From Trissonchulus latispiculum (taxonomy: Eukaryota; Nematoda; Enoplea; Enoplida; Ironidae), in the NCBI GenBank assembly GCA_030248195.1, contig JASAND010020995.1:1-64000 (forward strand): 64,000 nt of DNA, given 5' to 3'. This document shows positions 34,561 to 47,000 of the stretch, piece by piece (positions within the stretch are counted from its first letter, which is position 1; every line of letters starts with the position of its first letter). The notes under the pieces are model-generated. The model was given only the letters and a program-made list of their open reading frames with translations. It did not search any database and was not told the DNA's origin. The position numbers were made by a program, and so were the translations under genes.

Positions 34561-35078
34561 GTTAAAATTACTTCATGGTTGGATATTTTTGGCATTAGCG
34601 ATGGCTGAAAATGTGATTTTTGGCATAAAAATATAAAAATTTTTGGGGGAGGTTTGTGGGGGGGGGTTTGGGGGAGGTCTAAAAAGGGGGCCCGCCCCCA
34701 AAATTTGACCAAACCCAAATCCCCGTTACACCTATGGTTCGGGGGGGGGGGGTACCCCCATTAGATTTCGCAGGGCGACCACCAAATTTCTATAGCTTAC
34801 CCCTCCCCCAACCTAAATTTCTGGTGAAACTATGATTGGCAATGGCTGAAAATGCGATTTTTGACATAAAAATAGAAAAGTTTTGGGGGAGTTGGGGGGG
34901 GGGGTTGGGCGGGGTCTAGAAATGTTCCCCCCCATCCCAAGTCCCCGTTACACCTATGGTCGACCATCATATTTCCAAGGTTTACCCTCCCCCAGCCCAG
35001 ACCCAAAGTTCCAGGGAGATTTTGAATGTTATGCCTATTAAACAGCTGTATCTATAATACGTGCTTGCAGCTGTAGAA

Positions 35079-38000
35079 ATGTCCTCTTGTTGTGAATCCA
35101 AATCTATCAGCAATTGTTCCAAATCTGGTTGCGGTGATATTCATCAGCAGGTTCAGCAGTTTTATGCTAATGAAATTAAAAGTGTAGGCGATCGGGAACA
35201 CACTTCGTGCTGTTCTGATCCGTGGATGACTGAATGCCCACTTGGTACAAGACTACTGCCGACAAATATAACAGAGGCATTAAATTTGGTTCACCCTGAT
35301 GTCGTTAAAAGGTATATATAATATGCAAATTGCAAACGTAAATGTCAAGGGTCGCGGCAGCGATTCCTATAATACGTATATATAAGTGAGGATGGTCGAT
35401 TGACAGTGTATGTAAAACAAGGCTGCGCAGATTCCTGCGCAGAACATGTGCGCATATACACGTATACAGAACGTATGAACCCTTTGAAAAGGTTTTCTGA
35501 TGACGAAACAATTGCGTTTTTCAAATTTTTTCTTCCCCCACGCAGCGCGACGACCCCCCCTCCGCTGGGCGTTCGGTCCTCCTTGTTGTTGTTGTTGTTG
35601 TTGAATTGGTGGTCGTTCCGGTTTCCCATAAACGGCGGCCTGATCAGGTCAGGCCACTTTCCTGCAGAAAGTCCAGCACCAAACCAGGGGCCAATCTAAG
35701 GACTGAGAGGTCAGTTGACTGTCCCAATGTTCTACTTCGAGCCGATGTATGTCTCGGGCATTTGACCAGCAAATGCTCGAGGTCTTCCTCTTCCTCCCCG
35801 CAGTGAGGGCAGGGGCGAGGGTTGGGCGATGGGGTTGATGGAATGTCTGTATTTAGCTAGTAGGAGCGATTTTCCAGTTCTCAACTGGGAAAGGAGTATA
35901 TATATACCCTGTCCTTTTTGGTTATGCCTGCCTCCAGGTCTGGGGGAACTGGTCCGTGGGTTCCGTAGATTTTCACAGTCGTTCCGTGGGTAACTCCAGA
36001 TAACCATTCCGATTTAACGGAACGCTTGATGGTAGCCATAGCATTCGTATAGCATAGGTGTAATTGGTGGGGGCTTGGGGGGGTAACCCCACAGCCATTT
36101 TTACAAACCCCCCAAAAATTTTTGGGGGCCCCCGGCCCCCCCCCAACTCCGGGGGGGGGGGGGGGGCGGGGTCACCGCAGGCTGAAAAATTGGCCAAAAT
36201 TTGGGCATTTTTAGGGCAAATTCTGCAAAATTTTTCAAAAAAGTCCAAATTTGTGGCTTAAAGTGTTTATTATCGCGAGAAATTTACATTTATAACGGTT
36301 ATATGGACTTCTAGACTCAATATTGCCCTTATTCCGGACTCAGAAACATGTTGGCCATCAAGTTTTCGAGTTTAAAAACACTGTCTAATGTTAAAATTAC
36401 TTAATGATTTAATGTTTTTGGCATTACCAGTGACTGACAATGCGATTTTTGGCATAAAAATAGAAAAAATTTTTTGGGGGAGGTCGTGGGGGGGGGTCCA
36501 AAAGGGGCCCTCCCAAAAATGGGAATTCCGGGGTGCGCCCCCAACCCAAATCTCCGTTACACCTGCGTATAGGCGTTCGTAGCTTCCTCTGCGTATATAC
36601 ATAATCTGCAGCCGTCGCCTTTATGTCTATGTGACCAGCCTGTCTGCGTTTCTGTTGCCGGAGCCCAACATGTCCAGCAACTACCAACATAATGAATTAT
36701 AGATCTTGCAGGTTAGCATACCTAGCTTCAAGGTTGATCCATTTGCCAATGTGATTTGCCACATGTGCCCAGTGTCTGCAGAAAAATACTAGACGTCTCT
36801 ATCTTATCTGCATCTATGTACTGAGCTAAGGTGGAATTCTCTCAAATTGGCGTTTCGGCAACATTTTTTCAACCTTTTTGGCTAACGACCAGAAAATTTT
36901 TAGTCTGTGCGAGCTATAACCAAAGCAAGGTTCACAAAAACGACAAAAATCAGTTTTTTGTTGAAAACTTTCAAGTTTCAGCCCCGATTGGAATATTGTT
37001 TGTGCATGCATGTGCGCCGGGACTCGCTTTATATTCACACAAAAAATCGCGGCCCTCCGCCTACGGATGAGAAAATAATAGCAAAATTTCGTGTCCTTTT
37101 TTGTGAACGAATTCACAAAAAAAGGACAAAAGTTCACAAAATAAAGGACAGTCCAAATTTTCTAATTAGTGCTACTATGTGCACAAATCAACTGTAAAAA
37201 CAATCAGTAAACTTGTTTTACTTCATTTGTGCCTACATTTAATTCATTTGAGGCGCAGTTTTTCTGTGTACCCTTCCGGAAGACCAAAACTCGTCAGATC
37301 ATCAAGTCCCAATCATCCGACCGTAATGGCACACTTTGATCTCAAAATTCAGCCATAAGAACTCAAAAACAGTTGGTAAATATTAATTCCACGCTGTAAC
37401 AAACTGCTAACGTCAACTTTAAAGACGTCTTTGATATCATAATTGGCTCTAGTAGGGTAAGGTAAGGTGTGACCAGGGTCACGTGACCATGGGTCACATG
37501 GGGTAATAGTGCCGAGTACAAGCTTTTACTACCAAAATGGTTGAAAATTATTTATAATAAAGCGTAAACACGGTTAAACGTTGTTTTTTCTTACGAAATG
37601 CAATTTTTAGTCCACCAGCCCCCGTTTAAGTCACCACTTGGACCCACCTGGTTACCATACTATAGCAAGGTTAACAAAAAAAATCAAAATTTGGTTTTTT
37701 GGCTGGAACTTTCGCAAAACTAAACCAAATCGATTACTTTGAGGACCCATGGATAGGTCTTGGGCTAAGCTTTAAACCACCCCAGTTTCGCTGCTCTACC
37801 ACCTACCAGTAAGTTGCAGTAGGCGAACGTTTGTGATTTTTTTGTTAACGGTTTCACAAAGAAAAATTACTCGTTAACAAAAAACTCAGTAGCGGATCGG
37901 ATCCCAGAGAGCAGCTAGCAATGTTTTCTCATCAGTTTTGGATAGAGCGCATTAAATAACGTATTTAGAACCCAACACCACCAACCTAGTGTTCGAACTC

Positions 38001-41000
38001 GGGCAACTGACCCCGCCGAAGTTTTAGTGGTCACTGATGGGCCCCGGCAGGGTCTAGTATGAAGTCTGGTGGCTATAAAATGCCGTTTTAAAGGCTAAAA
38101 TGTTGTTTTTTCGTGTTTGTGAGTGATTATAACTTATTTACAGCCATTTTGGCAGAGAAACTTTGGACTTCGTATGTTGGTGGTATATGACCCATGGTCA
38201 CGTGACCCCTGCCGGACCCTTCCGGACCCTCCAGGTACCAACTGGGCAGTCAGAAGTGGCTACAAACGTGTCCTAGGGGGTTTTCTAGTCCGCAGAATTC
38301 AAATCTGGCATTAGTTTTTAGGTAACTGTAGTCTACTACTGACTTCTGGAATCACGTTTACCGTCGGACGTTCTCAGGCCAGGCTGGTTACCAGGTTGGA
38401 CTTCCAGAAGTGTCAGACAAACTCAAAAACAACGGCTATAAGGGTTTTCGAGGTCGCTGGGCTCTAATTTGGCGTTAGTTTTGCTCTAGCTGCTGTTCTG
38501 ACTTCAGTAACAAAATATGAAAGTGATTTTTTATTTGTTAAAATTTTAACAAAAAAATCACCCACCCCAAGACGGCTCAGAGGTCCGACCGGGAACTTCT
38601 ATATATGTATCGATAGCGCACAGTCAGGACATGTCATATGCACAATATGGGTTGTCTAGGGTCTTTCCTTAGTAAATAGCAGCCGAAATTCGAACTTCGG
38701 TCATGAACGTTTTTGAGGCCACTTTTGGGTACCTTCACTTAAAGGTCTGCCATGAACGCATAGAGTGAGCCTATGGGCTCAAACTCACAGGCTGTAATGT
38801 CGAGATGTGTGGCTATCACCACGCAAAAAATTGGGTCTCTGCGACTTTCCTGTGAGTCAGGGTGGAGTGATATTTTTTGTTAAAATTTCGGGTGATTTTT
38901 TTGTTAACCTTGCTATACTTTTTAGATGATCTACGCGCCAGTAGCAAAGTTAAGAGAAGTAATTTGCGGTTTAAATACGTTTTCCTAGTGCGCTAAACTC
39001 TAAACAGCTAAGTGCTTCCTGGGATCAGATCTGCCGATTAAAAATTTGTCCTTTTATTTGTGAACTTGTTCACAAAAAACAGGACATTAGGTCCAAGCCA
39101 AGCCAGAGGTTGCAGGAAAAGGAAAACTGTGCGGATGGAAAGGCAAAAGGGTGGGCATGTCTGATGCACAGTTTGGGATTATTGGGATCTGCCATGGTAG
39201 AGTAGCAACAAAAACACTAACTTTGGCTCAAAACGTTTTTTAGTCCAATTTTGGGTACTTCCACTTAAATAAGTATTCTGTAAGATTGGGATTATCCCAA
39301 AACTTGCTACTAACGTATGTTAAGCTAGGGATATGTGGCTATTAATAGGCAAAAGTTTGAATCCTTAAGTTGCAGTTTCGCAGGAAAAAGCTGATGTCCC
39401 GTTTTTTGTGAATTTTTGGCTTGTCCTTTTTTTGTGAACCTTGCTATATATCGCAATAGTCTGGTCTCTCCAGGACTGGAGAAGCGCCCTGGACATTGCA
39501 TATATATAGCTCCGCCTTGAAGCTGGAGCAAAAGGCGCCGGCTGGGTAGCTTAGGCTGACCGGATCGCACCCCAGATCCACCGTTAACGATGCCACCTTG
39601 TACAGCACCGTCGGTCCAGACGGTGACGGTCGGCGCAGGGCGGGTCTGGATTGTGGCTAGAGCAGCTCTTCGCCTGGATTCAGCACAGTCTGCCCTAGTA
39701 GAATGAGACAGTAGATCCGGGTATGCCACGGTTGACAGAGATTTGGCTTGTAGCGGTAGGCTGGATGAGCTACATAGTGATTCCCTCGGGTGGTTGGTCA
39801 ACCCCCGGGTGGTTAAAATACAACTGCAAAGCAAGCTACAGGTGACCTTGGTGGCTCTACTAGACCTGGTCTGTGGCTTTAGCGAGGTAATACACTTCGT
39901 AAAGTAAACAATTCCAGATGTTTTAACAGTTTTGTTTGAACACTGACTCTACAGTTAGGCATGAAATTATTAACACTAACTGAGTTACGCAGCCATTTTC
40001 ACATTCCATGGCAACAAATGTTAAATCCTAGAGTTAGCTTAAGTTCATGAATATATATATATAGTGTTTTTACCTCATTAAACAATGCCTTTGATAGTTT
40101 TTTAATGATTTGATTTCATATATAAATTAACTTCCTGAACGTGTCCCGAATATTTTCCCATTTTTCCAATGCTTCAAAAATCCAAATTCAATTTTGTCAG
40201 ATTTAGCTTACCCCCACATATTGTACTATGACCAACGGAAAAGGTTGTAAATAGTGCGAAATCGCTGGAAAAGTTTAGAAAACAGTATACGTATATATTT
40301 CGCTGTAAAAATCGTCACAATAACACTAGGAATATTTTCCATTTTTCCACCCCATCGGAAAAATGGAAAAACGGAAAAACCTTTTTCCAGTCCTTTTTTC
40401 CTCGCCCATCCCTACTTGGCGATAAGATATTGCTGAACGAAGCTAGCTTTGTGTCTATTTGTCTGCCTGGTTTATTGTAGTTCATTTGGCTGCGGCGCTC
40501 CATTTCCGCCAGCCATAGAAGGTTGCACTATTCTTGACTTGGGAAGTGGTGTTGGAAGAGATGTATTCGTTTTGAGTAAACTGATTGGTCCCAGTGGACA
40601 GGTTATTGGTCTTGATATGACAAAAGATATGGTAAGTTTAGGCTTACAGTGTACAATGTACAAAACAACTTTGGTTTTGCTGAACTGTCAAATTCCGCAC
40701 TTATATATTTAAAATTTCGCTACTATTATAGGGAGCGCGGTAGTGATACCCCTATAGAGGTCGGGGAAAAACCCATGGTAGTCACGTTTTGGACTCTGCA
40801 GAACTACTCCGAGGAGCAATCCGGCTATAAATTATTTTCTTATCAAGCCCTGCCTAGACTGTCAGTTTGGTATATAAATCTCCTCTCCAGGTCCTGTTGT
40901 TAATTAGTAATTAACGGTTAATTAACCGGGGTAAAAAACCAGTGGCGGGAAAAAAACCAACCGTTGGGAGAAAAAACCAACCGCAATATTCGGCCAGGTT

Positions 41001-44000
41001 AACTCATATTAGCGATTTTATGCATTGGCTTTTTCTAGGCGAAAAAAATGGGGGCTGGGAGAGTGGGGGGAGCCCCCCCCCCCTCCACTAGTGGGGGGAC
41101 CCAAAAGTAGGGGGGGGGAATTCAAAGTGGTTTAAAATCGCTAAAAATGCAGTAAAAATAGCCTGTTTTCTACATATACTGCTATAACTATGCTTAAAAG
41201 TGCTCAAAAATTGAGTTTGAGTACCAACATAGACGACTTTTGACCAAAAAATTCCGGCGAAGCCGGAAAAGTTTTGAAAATTTTGACTATAAATCCTAAA
41301 ATCTTGGCATTTTCTGAGCACCTTATAGTGCGTGGAGGGGAAGCCCAAAAAAGCGGGGGTGGGGTCGAGTGGGGGGGCGGCCCCCCACCCCCTCCCAGTA
41401 AAAAAGCCCAGATGCATGCCACAGGTAAAATCGGGTCGCTGACTTTATATCTGCAGTTATTTTTGCGATATTTCGTATAATATTGGAAAGACCTAGCCAA
41501 AAACGGATTACAGTTTCACAGAGGACATGTCTCGTACTTCACGATGGTGTGTGTGCAATTTGGTTCTAGTGCCAGTGGTGCGACATGCGGGTGGCCTAGA
41601 CTCGGCGGGAATAACCCAAATTTCAAAATGAATATTTTCCTAACCATTAGCAGCAAAGGAAAAATTCATGCATTTCTTAGCTCAATAGAGCCTCCTGATT
41701 AATTTGGTATAGATGTTACCCAGGTTCAACCATGCAGGGTATTTTTTTAGGGAGGGGAAAAGATTTTTTGCAAAAATGGGAAATATATTTTTGGCGTATT
41801 TTGCATGCTGAAACGCAAAAAGTTCTCAAAAATGCCAGGATTTAAGCTAACATTAGCCATTTTTACGAAAAAATCTCAGGCGAAGCCGGACAATTTTTGA
41901 AAAATTGGCCTATTTTTGGCAAAATAATATTGGGTCTCCAGAAAATTTTGGGGGGGGGCGCCCCCCCCCCTGTATAAAATACCCTGCAATCTGTGGTCCA
42001 GGTGGCCAAAATCTGAAAAATATAGTGCCATTTCAAGCCAACTTTTTCTATTTCGTCAAACAAAAATCACAATTTTCACTAAAATAGGTCGAGTTTAGCT
42101 TTAAATGAACAAGTTTTCTATGTGATGGGATTCTTAATCTGCAGAAATTAAGCAAATAGCAAAAATTTTAATTTGCCTATGTTTGTATGTATGTAGTTTG
42201 TAAAGTCAATTTGACCTGAATATTTGCAAAAATATTGATGTTTTTAGATGCAAATAATACTAAAAATGACCCGCTCTTTCGAATGATAGTCAAAAATGTT
42301 CTGGCATGTTTCCAGCAAATTTTCGGCTGGGTTTTTCCCGCCCATGGGTTTTTTACCGTATTGGGTTTTTCCCATCGGTTTGGTCGAAAATTTCTCACCA
42401 TCCGTAAGTTTTAGAGAAATGTTTTATGGCTCATTTTGAAACTCTTCCCAAGCCTCCTGACATATAGTTATCGTTATATTTTTGATTTGTCGCTTAATAA
42501 GTTAAGGCCAAAATTCGGGAATTTGGTTTTTATTTCCCGCCGCGCTATACTTACGTAATCTGCAATATAATTGATCTTTTCTCCGGTGTCGTGAAAAATA
42601 TTATCACTGCTGTTTAGATTGAAAAATCCAGTTCATATATTCCTTACCATGCCGACAAGTTTGGTTTTAAAAATGTGGAATTCCAGCTCGGTGAAATGGA
42701 AAGTCTCAGTCAAATGTTTGCAGCGGAAACATTCGATGTTATTGTGTAAGTCTTCTACACGCATCAGGTGTATGTATATCAGGTGAAATTTGCGATTCAG
42801 CCGTATCTGATGTGCTGAGGCGCGTCCAGGGGGGGGGGAGGGGGGGAAAAAAAGGGAAGGAAAAGAAGAAGGGGGAAGAAAAGAAGAGAAAGGGGAGGGG
42901 AGGGGGGGGGGGGAAGGGAAAAAAGAAAAAAGGGAAAGGAAAAGAAGAAGGGGGAAGACAAGAAGAGAAAGGGGAGGGGGAAAGGGGGGGGGGGGGAGGG
43001 GGAAAAAGAAAAAAGGGAAAGGGGGGGGGGAAAAGAAAGAAGGAAAAAGAAAAAAAAGCGAAGAAAAAAAGACAGGGGGGAAAAAGGAAAAGGAAAATGA
43101 ATGAGGGGGAGGATCTGAGAGAGAAGAAGAAATGGAGCCAAAGAGCAATTGGGAGATGACTAAAACACAGACATATTAAAGAAAAAACAATGAAAGAAAA
43201 AAAATTGGTGAAAGAATGAAAAAAAAAAAAAATACCTCCTCGCCGCCTGTTGGTGATTTTCGGATTTTGAATCTATGAAAAAATTTTGGTTTCGCCAGAG
43301 CTAATTTTGGAATAGACCCCCTTAACATTCTGGAATTATTCAGAGGCAGAACCCCTCATTGGAGTCGGAGTAGACCCTAAGTCCTTCCCCTCAGAATCTG
43401 TTATGTATTCCTGGATTATTAAATTTTAGGTCTGTATGCAATACTTACAACTAGTGTATCTATGCTTATTGATTATATAATTGTAGTAGTGTTAGTAGTC
43501 CATGCAACAGGTAGCATGTTTAAAAGGGACTGTATATTTCAAAAACCGACAAACCGTGAGTTATGACGTCATAATCGGTTGTGTCTTCATGGATTACTAG
43601 GAACGTTGTTAAAAATAATAATCACTAATTTAAAGCTAACTTCAAACCCAAAACCAACCAAACGCAAAATCAAATTAAATTAATTTTTGTGACTAAAACT
43701 GAAACTGAAATTAAAATCGGTACTGAAACAACACTAAATGTGATGGATACAGCTAAACAAAACACAAACTCAATGACTATCAAGCAGCCTGCGGGAGTTA
43801 TACAATAGTTTTTGATGTATCTGTATCTGTGCTCAGGACAACGAGGCGTGTCGATTCCTACTAAAATTTTTCACCTTTGAAAATTTTAGTTGGCGAGCTT
43901 TTCGTTTATCGTTACGTGTTAAGGCACTGGTTTGGGTATAATTGCAGCAAAAGTTTAGCTGTAATTGACTAGATTCATAGAGTTCACATCATTGTGGCCC

Positions 44001-47000
44001 CGGTACCGGCGCCGGGGCCTGGAAATTGAGGGTCTAATTCGAAAAATATTCTTGAAAATTGAAATTTTTCAATAATTTCTGATATACAAACGTTACCATC
44101 ATTGTTTTCATTCACAAATCGTTGGGAAAACAAACGATTTGCACCACTTCTAGGCTTTCGAAATTTCAAAATTTTGGTCAAAAATGTCAAAAATTTACAA
44201 AACTTTGCTAATTTTTGGCCCCAGTCGAGACCGGGGCCGGGGCCTGACTACCGGTGCCGGGGCCAGGCCAGGCCTCGGTGCATCAATAATATATATAACT
44301 TTAAAGCTAGAATGCGCTCATTACATCTAGGCAGAGTACAGTTGTCTCAAATCTACTGATCTACTTGGATATGCGATGACACAAACAATTTTTGGACATG
44401 GACTTCTCACCGTGTGAAGATAGAAAAGATAAATATTATACTTCAAAATAATCCGTGGAGACTATATTATGTAGGGGCGCGATAGCGCCCCTGCATAATA
44501 TGGGTATTATGTAGGGGCGCGATAGCGCCCCTACATAATATGGGTATAAAGGCGTCTGCGCGGCCCCCTGGAGACCGTGTTGGCCTGGTGCCAGCTAATT
44601 AGAGGTCCGGGAGTGGTAAAAAGGTTACCATCGTAAACAACTCGAGTAGTACTACAAGTACCACCATACTTTTGGTTCGAATTCGAAACTTCGAATTTTT
44701 GCACTAGGCGATAGTTACGGTGCGTTTGTTTTTTTTTTTCTCGGTGAATAACGCTTATTGGAAATGCATTTTACGGCGAAGTGTTGGAACGATGTGGGCA
44801 TTTTGGCACCATACTACTATTATATGTTGGTAGACAGGATCCCCCCATGCTACCTTTTTTTGGTCATTTTGGCACCTGGCCAATTTTGGCTCTGTGCCAA
44901 GGTCCCAAAGTCGGACTTTCGCTATTTTTCGCAAATTTTGGTCACACTTTTCTAGAACTGGGTAGAAGCTGGAGAGGTCTAGTATCTTTTTTTGAAAATT
45001 ACCAGCAGGGGTGCATAAAGTAACGAGGGGGATTTTTTAATTTTGCTCCCTAGCTTTCAGGAGATGGGTCCAAACTTTGCATTTTTTTGGCCTGTTTGGG
45101 CGAAAAGTTTCTAAGTCCCACTTTCACTGGAAATAGTCAAAAAGTCGCTAAAAATGGCGTTTTTCGGCCTTGGAGTGGTGCCCATATATAGTAAATCGGG
45201 GTCGCTGAAAACGATGAGCATACTGCCGATACCGCTCGAAGTGACCACTGGTCAGCATGGCTCCTGTGGTTCCTCGCCCAGGGTCAAAGTTGGGAAAACT
45301 CACTCTAAACAGCGTTTTTCGGCGTTTTGGTCGTGGGCATATATAGTAAATCGACTACGCTCGTTTCAATGGGCATATCGCCGAAACCGACGGAAGTGAC
45401 CACTGGTCACTACAGCCTATGGTGCCTATTGACCACTGGTCAGACGGCCTAAAGCTGCGTTTTTCGGCGTTTTGGTTGGGGGCATTTATAGTAAATCGAC
45501 TACGCTCGTTTCAATGGGCTTATCGCCGACACCGACGGAAGTGACCACTGGTCACTACAGCCTGTGGGGTCTATTGACCACTGGTCAAACGGCCTAAAAC
45601 TGCGTTTTTCGGCGTTTTGGTTGGGGGCATTTATAGTATATCGACTACGCTCGTTTCAATGGGCATATCGCCGACACCGACGGAAGTGACCACTGGTCAC
45701 TACAGCCTGTGGGGTCTATTGACCACTGGTCAAACGGCCTAAAGCTGCGTTTTTCGGCGTTTTGGTTGGGGGCATTTATAGTAAATCGGCTACGCTCGTT
45801 TCAATGGGCTTATCGCCGACACCGACGGAAGTGACCACTGGTCACTACAGCCTGTGGGGTCTATTGACCACTGGTCAAACGGCCTAAAACTGCGTTTTTC
45901 GGCGTTTTGGTTGGGGGCATTTATAGTATATCGACTACGCTCGTTTCAATGGGCATATCGCCGACACCGACGGAAGTGACCACTGGTCACTACAGCCTGT
46001 GGGGTCTATTGACCACTGGTCAAACGGCCTAAAACTGCGTTTTTCGGCATTTTGGTCGGTGGCATATATAGTAAATCGACTACGCTCGTTTCAATGGGCA
46101 TATCGCCGAAACCGACGGAAGTGACCACTGATCCCTAGTGGGGGGGGTCGCCCCCCATTCGGCGACCTCCCCACCCCATTCGAGGAGCCCCGCCCCCCAT
46201 GAAAAGCCCCCCCATAAATCCCGACCTCCCCCCCATAACCCCAAAAATTGCCAAATTTTACCATTTTTACCCTAAATTTTCAAAAAATTTTCCGGCTTCG
46301 CCGGATTTTTGACTAAATTTTCGCTATTTTAGCTTAAAAAACACCTAAAATTCGTCATTTTTTAGCGATTTTTAGCAGTTAGTACGCAAAAAACCCACAA
46401 AAATTCGAAAAAAATTTCTAAAACATGCCCCCCCATTTTGGGTGAGCCCCCCCATCGATGGGCCCCCTCCATGAAGCCCCCCCATAAAAAATTACCAAGG
46501 GATAAGCCAGCTGGTCACTACAGCCTATGTGGCCTATTGACTACTGGTCGAACGGCCTAAAACAGCGTTTTTCGGCGTTTTGGTTGAGGGCATTTGACTA
46601 CGCTCGTTCCAATGAGCATATATTGCCGAAACCGAAAGAAGTTACCAGTGGTCTTGCTTGACCAGTGGTCAAACCCCTTAAAACAGCGTTTTTCGGCGTT
46701 TTGGTCGGTGGCATTAATAGTAAATCGACTGCGCTCGTTTCAATGGGCATATTGCCGAAATGGAGGGAAGTGACCAGTGGTCACTACGGTCCATGGGGCC
46801 TATAGACCAGTGGTGTTTGGAGAGGCGAAAAAGTTTTATCCTTATACCACCCACAAACAGAGGTTGCAGCGGCCGAAGCTTGGGGCGGAGGTGAGAATTC
46901 AGTGGTACTATATATTGATATAATCAGTTTTCTGCTCTACCTACGGCACTGTTCAAGCTCCTTGTATCCATTACCGCATTGCTGGAAAGGGATCCTTTAA

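Larger units (their letters stand above)
30649..35035. mobile_element. nest of poly-G/poly-C TIR elements upstream of AS3MT
   Basis: This ~4.4 kb block is packed with runs of 7-15 G or C and repeated cores (GGCATTAGCGATGGCTGAAA, GTTTTCGAGTTTAAA, CCGGCGAAGCCGG). Element ends recur as CATAGGTGT or CATAGTTTC and their complements. Two inner elements with exact 8-bp target duplications are listed separately. Long Pro/Gly-rich frames here come from homopolymer runs and are not genes. Confidence 0.7.

Noticed and set aside
41204..41500. Phe/Pro-rich ORFs in AS3MT intron 2
   Set aside because: They overlap a poly-G TIR element and have no domain; the AS3MT frame skips this region by splicing.
42633..43148. 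171-codon Pro/Phe/Ser-rich ORF (minus) and Lys/Gly-rich ORF (plus)
   Set aside because: Produced by the homopurine tract; the true coding piece here is only AS3MT exon 3 on the plus strand.
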